Positions 36,598 to 47,913 are shown, counted from the first letter of the stretch. The stretch: 64,000 bases of DNA from Halopseudomonas pertucinogena (GCF_014646575.1 NZ_BMNN01000001.1:682001-746000); one strand, 5' to 3'. A program made the numbers and translations. The notes: a model not told the origin generated them from the sequence alone.

Positions 36598-38610
36598 ATG
36601 AGTTACCAGGTATTAGCCCGCAAATGGCGTCCGCGCCTGTTTCGTGAAATGGTCGGCCAGACCCACGTGCTGCAGGCGCTGATCAATGCCCTGGACCACA
36701 ATCGGCTGCATCATGCCTATCTGTTCACCGGCACCCGGGGGGTCGGCAAGACCACCATCGCCCGCATTCTGGCCAAGTGCCTGAACTGCGAAGTGAGAGT
36801 CAGCTCCGAGCCCTGCGGCAGCTGCTCGGCCTGTCGGGAGATCGACGAAGGCCGTTTCGTCGACCTGATCGAGGTCGACGCCGCCAGCCGCACCAAGGTC
36901 GAGGACACCCGCGAGCTGCTCGACAACGTGCAGTATTCGCCGACCCGTGGACGCTTCAAGGTCTACCTGATCGACGAAGTGCACATGCTCTCCAGCCACA
37001 GTTTCAATGCCCTGCTCAAGACCCTGGAAGAGCCGCCTGCCCACGTCAAGTTCCTGCTTGCCACCACCGATCCGCAGAAACTGCCGGTGACCATTCTTTC
37101 CCGTTGCCTGCAGTTCTCGCTGAAGAACATGTTGCCGGAGAAGGTGGTAGAGCATCTGCGGCATGTGCTGGGGGAGGAGCAGGTACCTTTCGATGAGGAG
37201 TCTCTCTGGCTGCTGGGGCGGGCCGCGGACGGCTCGATGCGTGACGGGCTCAGTCTCACCGATCAGGCGATCGCCTTCGGCAACGGCCAGCTGCGTGCCG
37301 CAGAGGTCCGCAGCATGCTCGGCACCATTGACCACGGCCAGGTCTTCGGCTTGCTGGAAGGGTTGGCAAGCGGTGATGCCCGCGGGCTGCTGGCCGCCGT
37401 CGCGGAGCTGGCCGAGCAGGGGGCCGACTTCGCCGGGGTGCTGGCCGAGCTGATCTCCACCCTGCAGCGTGTGGCGATTGCCCAGGTGCTGCCCGAGGCA
37501 GCGGACAACAGTCTGGGCGACCAGCAGCGGGTACTGGACCTGGCGGGGCGCATCAGCGCCGAGGACGTACAGCTGTTCTATCAGCTGGCCCTGCACGGCA
37601 GGCGGGACCTGCCGCTGGCACCGGACCCGCGAGGCGGCTTCGAGATGGCGCTGCTGCGCATGCTGGCGTTCCGCCCGGGCACGCTGGAGCATACTGGTCC
37701 GGCTGCACCCGGGGGCGCGCAGGCGGCTGTTGCCCCGAAGGCCGATCCCGGGCCGGGAAAGTCACCGGGGATCAGCCAGCCCAGAGCTGATTCCGGCGCA
37801 CCGGGGCCGACAGTGCAACCAGCGCCGGTCGCCCCCGTTGCCGCGCCGCCCCGGACCGTTGAGCCTGCGCCTGCACCGCAGCCGCAACCCCGCAGCGAAC
37901 AGGTTGTCGAGCCCACTCCGAAAGCGCCCCCCAGCACCGCCGAGGTGACCCCGCCGGCACCAGCCGCCGGGGCCGCCGGGGCCACCGGACATACCGAGCC
38001 GGCCCCTGCGTCCGACGAGGAACCGCCGGCCTGGCTGCAGGACGCGCCGCCGGGGGACAGCTACGCGATGACCTCTGACTCCGCATTCTCTGAGCAGGAT
38101 GACGACGACATCGGTGATCAGGATATCGATGCCGCGGTCTATCTTGACGACTGGCAGCCCGCCGAGGAGCCCGCCGCTGCGACCACCCTCGAGGATGAGG
38201 TGAGCGACCTGCCTCCGGCTACCGGGCTGGCCGCGCGCTGGCTGGATATATGCCCCCGACTCGGTGTGGCCGGGCTGACCGCGAGCATTGCCGCCCATTG
38301 CCAGCTGGTGGCCATCGACGGTGCCGTCTGGCGGCTGCATCTGGATCCCGGCCACAGCGCCCTGTACAACGACAATCATCGGCAGCGTCTGCAGAAGGCC
38401 ATTGCCGAACTGGAAGGAACTCCGGTAACACTGGAGGTGCAGGTTCAGGCACCGGACCAGGAAACCCCGGCTATCGCCGCTGCGCGCCAGCGCATTGCCC
38501 GGCAGCAGCAGGCCGAAGCCAGCATCCAGGCAGATCCGCTGGTGCAGGCGCTGATCAACGACTTTGCGGCGCAGATCTGCGCCGACAGCATCCGCCCGAT
38601 AGATGCATGA
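36598..38610 (+). CDS. dnaX: DNA polymerase III subunits gamma/tau
   Basis: 670 residues, clamp-loader ATPase. It starts MSYQVLARKWRPRLFREMVGQTHV. The Walker A GTRGVGKTTIA is at about 45-55, a four-Cys zinc module spans CLNC...CGSCSAC (about 61-79), and Walker B plus sensor is in VYLIDEVHMLS. Domain III is followed by a long Pro/Ala linker (about 360-480) and the tau-specific C-terminal domains that bind DnaB and Pol III alpha. I see no A-AAA-AAG slippery site, so a gamma form by E. coli-type frameshifting is not supported. It heads dnaX-ybaB-recR. Confidence 0.96.
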   Translation: MSYQVLARKWRPRLFREMVGQTHVLQALINALDHNRLHHAYLFTGTRGVGKTTIARILAKCLNCEVRVSSEPCGSCSACREIDEGRFVDLIEVDAASRTKVEDTRELLDNVQYSPTRGRFKVYLIDEVHMLSSHSFNALLKTLEEPPAHVKFLLATTDPQKLPVTILSRCLQFSLKNMLPEKVVEHLRHVLGEEQVPFDEESLWLLGRAADGSMRDGLSLTDQAIAFGNGQLRAAEVRSMLGTIDHGQVFGLLEGLASGDARGLLAAVAELAEQGADFAGVLAELISTLQRVAIAQVLPEAADNSLGDQQRVLDLAGRISAEDVQLFYQLALHGRRDLPLAPDPRGGFEMALLRMLAFRPGTLEHTGPAAPGGAQAAVAPKADPGPGKSPGISQPRADSGAPGPTVQPAPVAPVAAPPRTVEPAPAPQPQPRSEQVVEPTPKAPPSTAEVTPPAPAAGAAGATGHTEPAPASDEEPPAWLQDAPPGDSYAMTSDSAFSEQDDDDIGDQDIDAAVYLDDWQPAEEPAAATTLEDEVSDLPPATGLAARWLDICPRLGVAGLTASIAAHCQLVAIDGAVWRLHLDPGHSALYNDNHRQRLQKAIAELEGTPVTLEVQVQAPDQETPAIAAARQRIARQQQAEASIQADPLVQALINDFAAQICADSIRPIDA

Positions 38611-38634
38611 ACTACAGCCAGTGAGGATGACGAC

Positions 38635-38961
38635 ATGATGAAAGGTGGCATGGCAGGCCTGATGAAACAGGCCCAGCAGATGCAGGAAAAGATGCAGAAG
38701 ATGCAGGAAGAGCTGGCCAATGCCGAGGTCACCGGCCAGTCCGGCGCCGGCCTGGTATCGGTGGTCATGACCGGTCGCCACGACGTGCGCCGGGTGAATA
38801 TCGATGACAGCCTGCTGAGCGAAGACAAGGAAGTGCTCGAGGACCTGATCGCCGCGGCAGTGAACGATGCAGTGCGGCGGATCGAGCAGAACAGCAAGGA
38901 AAAGATGGCCGGCATGACAGCCGGGCTGAATCTGCCTGACGGCTTCAAGATGCCGTTCTGA
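38635..38961 (+). CDS. ybaB: Nucleoid-associated protein YbaB/EbfC
   Basis: 108 residues with the family pattern [27 protein letters not shown] and a C-terminal [15 protein letters not shown] tail. It forms a DNA-binding dimer. It sits 24 bases after dnaX and 16 bases before recR, the conserved order in most bacteria. Confidence 0.95.
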   Translation: MMKGGMAGLMKQAQQMQEKMQKMQEELANAEVTGQSGAGLVSVVMTGRHDVRRVNIDDSLLSEDKEVLEDLIAAAVNDAVRRIEQNSKEKMAGMTAGLNLPDGFKMPF

Positions 38962-38977
38962 GGAGCAACCTGATTCC

Positions 38978-39577
38978 ATGAGTTTCAGTCCGCTGATACG
39001 GCAACTGATAGATGCGCTGCGCGGTCTGCCCGGTGTGGGACCGAAGACCGCGCAGCGCATGGCCCTGAGTCTGCTTGAGCGGGACCGTCAGGGTGGTCTG
39101 CGGCTGGCCGAGGCGCTGCAGCAGGCCATGGAAGGGGTGGGTTATTGCAGCCGCTGTCGCACCCTGAGCGAGGCGGAGATTTGCGAGCTGTGCAGCGATC
39201 CTCGGCGGGACGACAGCCTGCTGTGCGTTCTGCAGAGCCCGGCAGATGTCTGGGCGGTTGAAATGGCCGGCAGCTTCCGCGGTCGCTATTTCGTGCTCAA
39301 GGGGCACCTTTCGCCCATCGACGGGCTGGGACCGGACGAGATCGGCGTCCCCGCGCTGATCGAGCGACTGGAGGGCAGTGCGGTAACAGAGGTGATTCTG
39401 GCGACCAATCCCACGGTGGAGGGGGAGGCTACGGCCCATTACATCGCCGGCCTGCTTCGGCCGCTGGGCATCCGTGTTTCGCGCATCGCCCACGGCGTGC
39501 CGCTGGGCGGTGAGCTGGAGTTCATCGATGGAGGTACCCTGGCACACGCCCTGGCCGGTCGTACCCTGATCAGCTGA
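38978..39577 (+). CDS. recR: Recombination mediator RecR
   Basis: 199 residues. The N-terminal HhH ([20 protein letters not shown]) is followed by a four-Cys zinc finger ([17 protein letters not shown]), a Toprim domain ([20 protein letters not shown]) and a Walker-B-like C-terminus. It acts with RecF/RecO to load RecA on gapped DNA. Last gene of dnaX-ybaB-recR. Confidence 0.96.
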   Translation: MSFSPLIRQLIDALRGLPGVGPKTAQRMALSLLERDRQGGLRLAEALQQAMEGVGYCSRCRTLSEAEICELCSDPRRDDSLLCVLQSPADVWAVEMAGSFRGRYFVLKGHLSPIDGLGPDEIGVPALIERLEGSAVTEVILATNPTVEGEATAHYIAGLLRPLGIRVSRIAHGVPLGGELEFIDGGTLAHALAGRTLIS

Positions 39578-39584
39578 TGGAAGA

Positions 39585-39621
39585 AAAACCGGGACTCACT
39601 GAGCCCCGGCGTTCCGGTTTT
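39585..39621 (+). terminator. Weak candidate terminator at the recR / 39596 gene junction
   Basis: AAAACCGG (39585-39592) and CCGGTTTT (39614-39621) form an 8-bp stem around a 21-base loop containing the stop codon of the convergent gene. The T-run is part of the stem. If used, it could serve both strands. Confidence 0.35.
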
Positions 39622-39889
39622 CCAGTTCCTTGATGACCCGGTCGTAGGCCTCACAGGCGCCATGGTCGCTGCGGGTCGGGTCGCGTTGCTGCAACTCCAC
39701 CAGTTGCTCGTGCAGGCGGGCGGCCTTCTGCGCATCACCGCCGGCAATGCGGTTGATGGTGATGGCCGTTTCCTCGGCCTTCTTCAGGGCTTCTTCCGGT
39801 GTGCATATCACGGTGGTCTCGGTGGCCGCGAATACGGAGGATGTGCAGCCCAGCAGGGCAGCCAGCAACAGGGGGGAGCGCAATTTCAT
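39596..39889 (-). CDS. Small secreted protein of unknown function
   Basis: 97 residues. A signal peptide (MKLRSPLLLAALLGCTSSVFA) precedes a short helical mature part with two Cys (VICTPEE and HGACEAY) that may form a disulfide in the periplasm. The helices are Ala/Glu/Gln-rich. I chose the ATG at 39889 because GAGG sits about 7 bases upstream; a GTG at 39901 would add four residues. I do not recognise the family. It is convergent with recR. Confidence 0.7.
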   Translation of the reverse strand: MKLRSPLLLAALLGCTSSVFAATETTVICTPEEALKKAEETAITINRIAGGDAQKAARLHEQLVELQQRDPTRSDHGACEAYDRVIKELENRNAGAQ

Positions 39890-39996
39890 CAGTAACCTCA
39901 CAGGACCCGCTTGGGTATCAGGAGATCTATATTAGTCCTTTGCCCGGCATCATCCAAGCACGCAGAGCGGGCTGCGGCACCTGGTAGCAGGTCAGG

Positions 39997-40242
39997 TCAA
40001 TCCCGCTGCTCCAGTTCGCGCAGCATGTCGGCGGGTACGTCCCGGCGGTGAGCCAGGCTTGCATCCCCTGTTTCGGGGTGAAACACGATGAGCACCTCGC
40101 CCCGTTCAATCTGTCGGCGCAGGCGCTCGACCCGCTGTATCAGGCTATCCTCGTAACCGTTATCGGTGCCATCACGGGTGACGAAGTCCTCCAGCAGACG
40201 CTGGAATGTTTCGGGTTCGAGCAGGGTATGGGGTATCAGCAT
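39997..40242 (-). CDS. yheU: YheU family protein (UPF0270)
   Basis: 81 residues with the YheU pattern: MLIPHTLLEPETFQRLLEDFVTRDGTDNG, then RVERLRRQIERGEVLIVFHPETGDASL. The family is conserved in gammaproteobacteria and its function is not established. It is divergent from the TauE/SafE gene. Confidence 0.85.
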   Translation of the reverse strand: MLIPHTLLEPETFQRLLEDFVTRDGTDNGYEDSLIQRVERLRRQIERGEVLIVFHPETGDASLAHRRDVPADMLRELEQRD

Positions 40243-40348
40243 CTTCTCACTTCCGGATGACAGCCTGACGGGTACCGGCGCTGAACAAAGGCAGCGCCGG
40301 CGGGGTCAATGATACACTTTCGTCCCTGTTCCGGCTGTTGCGGTGTCC

Positions 40349-41107
40349 ATGATCACTGATCCGTTCTTCTACCTCTGCGCCATTCCGGCGGTGCTGCTGT
40401 ATGGCATCGCCAAGGGTGGCTTCGGCGGCAATATCGCGATTCTCTCGGTGCCGCTGATGTCGCTGGTCATGCCGCCCCAGCAGGCGGCGACCATTCTGCT
40501 GCCGATACTCTGCACCATGGATCTGGTCGCTCTGCGGACCTTTCGAGGGCGCTGGAGCAAGCCGAACCTGCGCATCATCATCCCGGCGGCACTGGTCGGT
40601 ACCGTGCTGGCGTGGCTCAGCTTCCACTGGATGAGTGATGCGCACATCCAGGTGATGATCGGCCTCATCGCGCTGAGCTTCACCCTGAACATCTGGCTGC
40701 GCCGGGGCGAGCCGCCGGCACGGGGTGTGAGCCGCTGGCGCGGAGGGATCTGGGGCACGATCGCCGGGTTCACCAGTTTCGGCATCCACGCCGGCGGGCC
40801 GCCGATCAACGTCTACCTGCTGCCGCAGAAAATGGAGAAGACGCTGCTGATGGGTACCATCGCGGTGTTCTTCGCAGTGGTGAATTTCTCCAAGATTCCG
40901 TTCTACATCCAGCTGGGGCAGTTCGATACCAGCAACCTGCTTACTGCGCTGGTGCTGCTGCCGCTGGCGCCGATCGGCATTCGCCTTGGGTTCTGGATGC
41001 TGCAGAAGACCAACCAGGAACTGATCTACCAGCTGTGCTATGTGTTCCTGTTTCTCACCGGCTGCAAGCTGCTGTATGACGGTGGCAGGACCCTGATGGG
41101 CTGGTGA
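40349..41107 (+). CDS. TauE/SafE family sulfite/anion exporter
   Basis: 252 residues with about 8 TM helices. It has the TauE/SafE repeats: GIAKGGFGGNIAILSVPLMSLVMPPQQAATILLP near the N-terminus and GFTSFGIHAGGPPINVYLLPQKMEK in the middle. The family exports sulfite or sulfoacetate-type organosulfur anions; the real substrate here is unknown. ATG at 40349 or GTG at 40343 could be the start, as both lack a strong ribosome site. Its stop codon directly abuts the stop of mnmC on the other strand. Confidence 0.85.
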   Translation: MITDPFFYLCAIPAVLLYGIAKGGFGGNIAILSVPLMSLVMPPQQAATILLPILCTMDLVALRTFRGRWSKPNLRIIIPAALVGTVLAWLSFHWMSDAHIQVMIGLIALSFTLNIWLRRGEPPARGVSRWRGGIWGTIAGFTSFGIHAGGPPINVYLLPQKMEKTLLMGTIAVFFAVVNFSKIPFYIQLGQFDTSNLLTALVLLPLAPIGIRLGFWMLQKTNQELIYQLCYVFLFLTGCKLLYDGGRTLMGW

Positions 41108-43102
41108 TCAGCGGCCGCGGATCAGGCGGCGCAGCATGAAGCGGGCCGGATGCACCGCTTCGGCGACATCCCGCGGCAGGGGCAGCGGCTCGTTGTCCAG
41201 CCAGGCCGCAATGAGTTCCCCGCTCAGCGGACAGCTGACCATGCCACGGGACCCGTGCCCGGCATTCATGTAGAGCCCCGGATACCAGCGGGTAGGAGCG
41301 TCCGGCTGCTTCGATGCATCCTTGCCCAGCACTGCGTAGTCCTGCTCGAAGGCCTGTGCATCGGCGACGGGGCCGATCAACGGCAGGTAGTCGGGGGTGG
41401 TGCAGCGCAACGCTGCGCGAGCCGGTAGCGCTGCCGGATCCTGCTGCCCGGGCTGCAGCCCGGCGGCCAGCTCGGCAGACAGCTTGTCGAGCAGCTCCAG
41501 ATTGCTCCGGTTTTCCTCGACGCTGGGCTCGCTGTCCAGGCGGTCGAAGCGGAAACTGGCGCCGACGTGGTGCTCGCCGCCCCGGGCAGGGGAGATGTAA
41601 CCCTCGGCGCACAGCACGGTACGCAGGGCGCTGCTGGCAGCAGTGGCCGCCAACTGGCTGACCTGCCCGCGGATGGGCTTGAGCGGCATGCCGGCGGTCT
41701 GCGCGAAGCGGCGACTGTCATTGGCGCTGCAGATCACCGCCACCGCAGCGCTTGCCAGGCTTTGCTGATCGTCAGCCAGGGCATGCCAGCGTTCGCCGCG
41801 TCGTTCCAGCGTCAGGGCTTCGCTGTGGGTCAGCAGGGTTATGTTCGGATGTTGCAGCAAGGCGTGGCACAGACTGGGCGGGTTGACCCAGCCGGCGGTC
41901 GGAAAGAACAGGCCGGGTCGGTCGACCTGAACGCCGGCGATGCGGCTGGCCTGATCGCTGTCCACCGCCTGCAGGAAGGTGGCAGGATAGCCCTGGCCGG
42001 CGAAGGCAAGCTGACGTCCGCGTTCCTTCTCATCGGTACTCAACTGCAGCACGCCACACGCCCGCCAGGTGCTGTCCCCCTGGGGCAGCAGCTGGTGGAG
42101 TGCTCGCAGGGCGTAGCAATAGCTGGCCTGCACGTAGCGTGAAAGCAGGGTCTGATGCGGCGACAGCTTGCAGTAGAGAATGCCCTGGGCGTTGCCTGAC
42201 GCCTCCGCAGCGGCGTGGCCATGGCGCTCCAGTACGGTCACCTGCCATCCCCGGGTGGCCAGCGAGCGGGCAGTGGCGCAACCGGCCAGCCCGGCACCGA
42301 TGACCAGTGCGCTGCGTTCCCCACCGGGGGAAGCGGGGCGCTGGTACCAGGGGGCTTCCCAGCCGCCAGGCCGGGTGCCCTGAAATTCCCCGCGCAACAT
42401 CTCCCGCTTGCGGCCGAATCCCTTGACCTTGTGCATGGCAAAGCCTGCCTCCTGCAGGCCGCGGCGTACCGCACCGACGCTGGTGAAGGTGGCCAGCGTG
42501 GCGTCTGGCGCGCAGAGTCGTGCAAGCTGGTCATACAGGGCCGGCTGCCACATGTCCGGGTTCCGTGCCGGTGCGAACCCGTCGAGAAACCAGGCATCTA
42601 CACGAGCATCCAGCTGGGGCAGGGTGTCGAGCACATCCCCGATCAGCAGGGTCAATGTGACCCGCCCCTCTCCCAGGCTGAAGTGCTGCCAGCCGGGAGT
42701 CAGGTCGGTGTACTGGGCCAGCAACTGGTCGGCCCAGGGCGCGAGTTCCGGCCACAGGGCGAGGGCGCGCTGCAGGTCCTCGCGACTCAGCGGATATTTT
42801 TCACAGCTGACATAGCTCAGCCGGGCGTCCGCCGGCGCCAGCCGATCCCACCACTGCCAGGCGCAGAGAAAATTCAATCCCGTACCGAACCCGGTCTCTC
42901 CTATGCAGAAACTGCCGCCGGGGGGCAGTGCAGCCCACCGCGAATCCAGCTGGTTGTGCTGGAGGAAGACGTGGCGCGTCTCAGCCAGGCCGGATTCGCG
43001 GGAAAAATAGACGTCATCGAAGCGGGTAGAGAAGGGTTGGCCATCCTCTGACCAGCTCAGCTCGGCGAAGGCGGAAGTGTCCTGGGGTGATGAGGTGCTC
43101 AC
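41108..43102 (-). CDS. mnmC: Bifunctional tRNA wobble-uridine modification enzyme MnmC
   Basis: 664 residues, the usual fusion. The N-terminal SAM methyltransferase domain (about 1-245: FCIGETGFGTGLNFLCAW, then WFLDGFAPARNPDMW) makes mnm5s2U from nm5s2U. The C-terminal FAD-dependent oxidoreductase (about 260-660: SALVIGAGLAGCATARSLATRGW) removes the carboxymethyl group from cmnm5s2U. Both act on U34 of tRNAs for Lys, Glu and Gln after MnmE/MnmG. Both domains look complete. Confidence 0.95.
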   Translation of the reverse strand: MSTSSPQDTSAFAELSWSEDGQPFSTRFDDVYFSRESGLAETRHVFLQHNQLDSRWAALPPGGSFCIGETGFGTGLNFLCAWQWWDRLAPADARLSYVSCEKYPLSREDLQRALALWPELAPWADQLLAQYTDLTPGWQHFSLGEGRVTLTLLIGDVLDTLPQLDARVDAWFLDGFAPARNPDMWQPALYDQLARLCAPDATLATFTSVGAVRRGLQEAGFAMHKVKGFGRKREMLRGEFQGTRPGGWEAPWYQRPASPGGERSALVIGAGLAGCATARSLATRGWQVTVLERHGHAAAEASGNAQGILYCKLSPHQTLLSRYVQASYCYALRALHQLLPQGDSTWRACGVLQLSTDEKERGRQLAFAGQGYPATFLQAVDSDQASRIAGVQVDRPGLFFPTAGWVNPPSLCHALLQHPNITLLTHSEALTLERRGERWHALADDQQSLASAAVAVICSANDSRRFAQTAGMPLKPIRGQVSQLAATAASSALRTVLCAEGYISPARGGEHHVGASFRFDRLDSEPSVEENRSNLELLDKLSAELAAGLQPGQQDPAALPARAALRCTTPDYLPLIGPVADAQAFEQDYAVLGKDASKQPDAPTRWYPGLYMNAGHGSRGMVSCPLSGELIAAWLDNEPLPLPRDVAEAVHPARFMLRRLIRGR

Positions 43103-43203
43103 GGTATCTCCGGCACAGGTGCAGAAAGCGCATCATTGTACCTGTGAAGCGGGTGAATGAGGGGTTCCTGCGGTTGTGAGCGGCAGCCTTCGCGCGGGGC
43201 GCT

Positions 43204-43293
43204 TCAGCTCATGTTGGGCAGGATGAGCAGCAGCCAGGTGGCGAGCAGGATGAGGGCAACACTGGTCAATCTGCCCCGGGACAGGAGTTTCAT
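43204..43293 (-). CDS. 29-residue single-pass membrane microprotein (short ORF)
   Basis: An ATG at 43293 on the minus strand opens a 30-codon frame (stop at 43204) with AAAAGG about 7 bases upstream. The product starts MKLLSRGRLTSVALILLATW and ends in LLLILPNMS: a positively charged N-terminus, one hydrophobic helix of about 18 residues, then a short tail, the shape of a membrane microprotein with its N-terminus inside. It stands alone, 102 bases downstream of the mnmC start and on the same strand. I do not know a named family. Codon choice matches the surrounding genes. Translation is inferred. Confidence 0.6.
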   Translation of the reverse strand: MKLLSRGRLTSVALILLATWLLLILPNMS

Positions 43294-43540
43294 GGCAATA
43301 CCTTTTGTTGTTATGCGAGCCCCTTTGTAAGAGGCCCGACCCGCTGGTGCCGGGTAGACGGCTCGGACAGTATCCGCAGGCGGTAGTCACGTAACGCGAA
43401 GGTGTGGCGCTACTCGCCTCCTATTCTAGGGTAGTAAAGTGGGGCGGCACTGTTAGACCAATTGGCTACATGTCTGATATTGCTCAGCGCTGAACAGGCC
43501 TACAATAGGCGTCTTCCCTCCCTTTACCGAGAAACAAATC

Positions 43541-44490
43541 ATGCATGTCGCGAGCGGCCGCTGGCTGTACGGTTTTCTGTTGGCGCTGACCACTACCCTG
43601 TTATGGGGCGTATTGCCCATCATGCTCAAACAGGTGCTTGAGAGCATGGATGCGGTCACCGTGTCCTGGTACCGCATGCTGTCCTCCGGGGTCGTGCTGT
43701 TCGTCTGGCTGGCAGCCAGGGGCAGGCTGCCCTCGCTGCGGGTGCTGTCTGGTGGCAATCGGGTTCTCTTGCTGGTGGCGGTGCTGGGGCTGGGCTTCAA
43801 CTATGTGCTCTATGTGCAGGGGCTGGACCGGCTGACACCGGGCACCATGCAGCTGATGATCCAGGTGGCTCCGATCATGCTGATGATCGGCAGCATGCTG
43901 GTGTTCAAGGAGCGCTTCGCCATCGGGCAACTGCTGGGCCTGGGGGTGCTGGTGGCGGGGTTCGGCCTGTTCTTCAACCAGCGTCTAGAGGAACTGTTCA
44001 CCCAGCTCACCGAGTACACCCTTGGCATCCTGATTACCCTGGCGGCTGCCTTTGCCTGGGCGCTGTACGGTCTGGCGCAGAAACAGCTGCTGTCGGTGTG
44101 GTCTTCGGTCAGCATCATGCTGGTGATCTACCTGGCCTGCGCAGTGCTGATGCTGCCGCTGGCGAGTCCGGAGCAGATTTTCCGGCTCGATGCCCTGCAG
44201 CTGTGGATGCTGCTGGGCTGTTGCCTGAATACACTGATCGCCTACGGGGCCTTTGCCGAGGCGCTGGTGCACTGGGAAGCATCCCGGGTCGGCGCGACGG
44301 TGGCAACCACGCCGCTGTTCACCTTCGCGCTGGTGGCGCTGGGCTCGACCCTGTGGCCGGCAATGATCCAGCCTGAACTGCTCAACAGCCTCGCCTACCT
44401 CGGCGCGCTGCTGGTGGTCTCAGGCTCGGCGCTGATTGCCCTGGCGCCGACGCTGCTACACCAATGGAAGACCCGGCGCCTGCGCCGAGC

Positions 44491-44500
<10 letters not shown>
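43541..44500 (+). CDS. EamA/DMT family transporter (RarD-like)
   Basis: 319 residues, ten TM helices in two EamA repeats (LALTTTLLWGVLPIMLKQVLE, then LITLAAAFAWALYGLAQKQL). The FALVALGSTLWPAMIQPELLN region near the end is typical. It is a drug/metabolite-type exporter or permease with unknown substrate. A TACAAT -10-like hexamer at 43501-43506 may be its promoter. The C-terminus is basic (KTRRLRRAQR). Its end overlaps the end of fumC on the other strand by 10 bases. Confidence 0.85.
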
Positions 44501-45900
<1,400 letters not shown>

Positions 45901-45973
45901 GATTGCCCCTGTGCTGGAGAATGGATGGATCGCCTGCCAGTATAGATACTCCGACAACCAGGAACGATTGCCC

Positions 45974-46492
45974 ATGCGACAGACCTGTGCCCTGGTGCTG
46001 AGCAGCCTGCTGCTGGCGCCTGCTGTCATGGCGGATGCCGAATCCCACCGCGCCGCTGCCGAGCGCTTTCTGAAACTGGCCAATGCCGAGGAGATGACAG
46101 CGCCGGTCTATCGCCAGGCCGAGCAGGTGCTGGCCGCCCGGTTTGCCCAGATGGGTGGCTCCATGCAATACGAGTCCATTCTGCGGGAGTACCGCGAGCG
46201 GGCGAAGGTGATGCTGGATGCGCAGCTGAGCTGGAAGGCGATGCGCGACGAGATGATCGAGCTGTATCTGCCGGTGTTCAGCGAACAGGAATTCGATGAG
46301 CTGGCGGTGTTCTATCAGTCACCTGCCGGCAGCAAGCTGATGAAGCACTTGCCCGAGCTGACGCGTGCTTCCATGGGTATCGCCCGCCGGCGGGTGGAGC
46401 AGGTGATCGCACCCCAGCTCGAACAGCTGGTCGTCGAGATGGCTGCGGAGGTGGAGGCCCGGCAGACCGGCAGCGCAGCGGGGAGAGAGTAG
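45974..46492 (+). CDS. DUF2059 family exported protein
   Basis: 172 residues. A signal peptide (MRQTCALVLSSLLLAPAVMA) precedes a helical domain with the DUF2059 core FSEQEFDELAVFYQSPAGSKLMKHLPELT. It is a periplasmic protein whose role is unknown in the family. The frame is open upstream to 45863, but the ATG at 45974 (AGGAA upstream) starts the signal peptide. 47 bases upstream of bolA. Confidence 0.85.
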   Translation: MRQTCALVLSSLLLAPAVMADAESHRAAAERFLKLANAEEMTAPVYRQAEQVLAARFAQMGGSMQYESILREYRERAKVMLDAQLSWKAMRDEMIELYLPVFSEQEFDELAVFYQSPAGSKLMKHLPELTRASMGIARRRVEQVIAPQLEQLVVEMAAEVEARQTGSAAGRE

Positions 46493-46539
46493 CGGGTCAA
46501 ACAGGTACAATGCCGGGAAACGTCTTCAGGAGAAATGAC

Positions 46540-46854
46540 ATGGGTACAACACAGTCCGCCCTGGAACAGGCGCTGCAGCGCCTCGCACCGCTGCACATGG
46601 AGCTGCTCAACGAGAGCCATATGCACGCCGTGCCGCCGGGCTCCGAATCTCACTTCAAACTGGTGATCGTCAGTCAGGAGTTCGAAGGTCTGAATGCCGT
46701 CAAGCGCCATCAGGCCGTGTACCGCACCCTCGGCGATCTGATGCAGCAGATCCATGCGCTGGCCCTGCATACCTATTCGCCTGCCGAATGGCAGGCGCGC
46801 AGTGGCGCTCCCGATTCGCCCGACTGCATGGGAGGCAGCAAGACTGATCGCTGA
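46540..46854 (+). CDS. bolA: BolA family protein
   Basis: 104 residues, BolA fold: LHMELLNESHMHAVPPGSESHFKLVIVSQEFEGLNAVKRHQAVYRTLGDLM. The conserved His residues fit [2Fe-2S] sharing with monothiol glutaredoxins. BolA is also linked to stress morphology and biofilm control. The ATG at 46540 follows AGGAGA (46528-46533); an ATG at 46510 would add ten residues and lacks such a site. Confidence 0.93.
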   Translation: MGTTQSALEQALQRLAPLHMELLNESHMHAVPPGSESHFKLVIVSQEFEGLNAVKRHQAVYRTLGDLMQQIHALALHTYSPAEWQARSGAPDSPDCMGGSKTDR

Positions 46855-46956
46855 AAATGGCCGGATGGTCGTCTGACCCGGCTGATTCTTTGTTAGAATC
46901 GCCGCCTTTCAAAGTACGCCCTTTACGCGGGCGCAAACTGGAGTAGAGGGGTCTGC

Positions 46957-47898
46957 ATGTCCGACATAGTCGTGGTGGCGCTGTACAAATTCGTCACCCT
47001 GGAAGATTTCGAAGCGCTGCGCCAGCCGCTGCTGGATACCATGAACGAGCATGGCGTCAAGGGCACACTGTTGCTGGCGCGGGAAGGTATCAACGGTACC
47101 GTGGCCGGCAGCCGCGAAGGCACCAGTGCGCTGCTGGAGTGGCTGCGTCGGGACGAGCGTCTCAGTGACCTCGACTGGAAGGAGTCGTACTGCGACGAGA
47201 TGCCCTTCTACCGCACCAAGGTGAAGCTGAAGAAGGAAATCGTCACCATGGGCATTCCGGATGTCAGTCCCAACGAGCGGGTCGGCACCTACGTCGAACC
47301 GAAGGACTGGAACGCGCTGATCAGCGATCCGGAGGTGTTGCTGATCGACACCCGTAACGATTACGAGGTTTCCATCGGCACCTTCGAGGGTGCGATCGAT
47401 CCGCAGACCAGGACCTTCCGCGAATTCCCCGAGTACGTGCGCGAACAGTTCGATCCGCAGAAGCACAAGAAGGTGGCAATGTTCTGCACCGGCGGCATCC
47501 GCTGCGAGAAGGCCTCCAGCTTCATGCTCCGGGAGGGCTTCGAAGAGGTCTACCATCTCAAGGGCGGTATCCTGAAGTATTTCGAGGACGTGCCGGCCGA
47601 GGAGAGCAAGTGGCAGGGTGAATGCTTCGTCTTCGATAACCGGGTCACCGTTCGCCATGACCTGGCGCCGGGCTCCTTCGATCAGTGTCACGCCTGTCGC
47701 CATCCCGTGTCTGCCGAGGATATGGCATCGCCATTCTATGAGCAGGGCATCAGCTGTCCGCACTGCTACGATAGCCTGCCGGAGAAAACCCGCCGTCGGG
47801 CCGAGGAGCGGCAGCGCCAGATACAGCTGGCGAAGATGCGCAACCAGCCGCATCCGATCGGGTTGCCACCCGAGCTGGCCAGCCCCAACGCCAGCTGA
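46957..47898 (+). CDS. trhO: tRNA uridine-34 hydroxylase TrhO (rhodanese-like)
   Basis: 313 residues, YceA/TrhO family, which hydroxylates U34 toward 5-hydroxyuridine in several tRNAs. The N-terminal acylphosphatase-like domain ([35 protein letters not shown]) precedes a rhodanese domain with active Cys177 in [17 protein letters not shown]. The C-terminus has a Cys-rich zinc-like region ([18 protein letters not shown]). Downstream, 15 bases after the stop, lies a broken DsbA-family start, probably once co-transcribed. Confidence 0.95.
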   Translation: MSDIVVVALYKFVTLEDFEALRQPLLDTMNEHGVKGTLLLAREGINGTVAGSREGTSALLEWLRRDERLSDLDWKESYCDEMPFYRTKVKLKKEIVTMGIPDVSPNERVGTYVEPKDWNALISDPEVLLIDTRNDYEVSIGTFEGAIDPQTRTFREFPEYVREQFDPQKHKKVAMFCTGGIRCEKASSFMLREGFEEVYHLKGGILKYFEDVPAEESKWQGECFVFDNRVTVRHDLAPGSFDQCHACRHPVSAEDMASPFYEQGISCPHCYDSLPEKTRRRAEERQRQIQLAKMRNQPHPIGLPPELASPNAS

Positions 47899-47913
47899 GA
47901 CCGGAGTTGCCGC

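Noticed and set aside
36598-38610. Programmed frameshift in dnaX
   Set aside because: No A-AAA-AAG or similar slippery heptamer is visible, so only the full tau-type product is supported.
43133-43390. An 85-codon minus-strand frame over the mnmC-EamA gap
   Set aside because: Composition is unlike protein, there is no ribosome site, and it overlaps the better-supported 29-residue frame in another frame.
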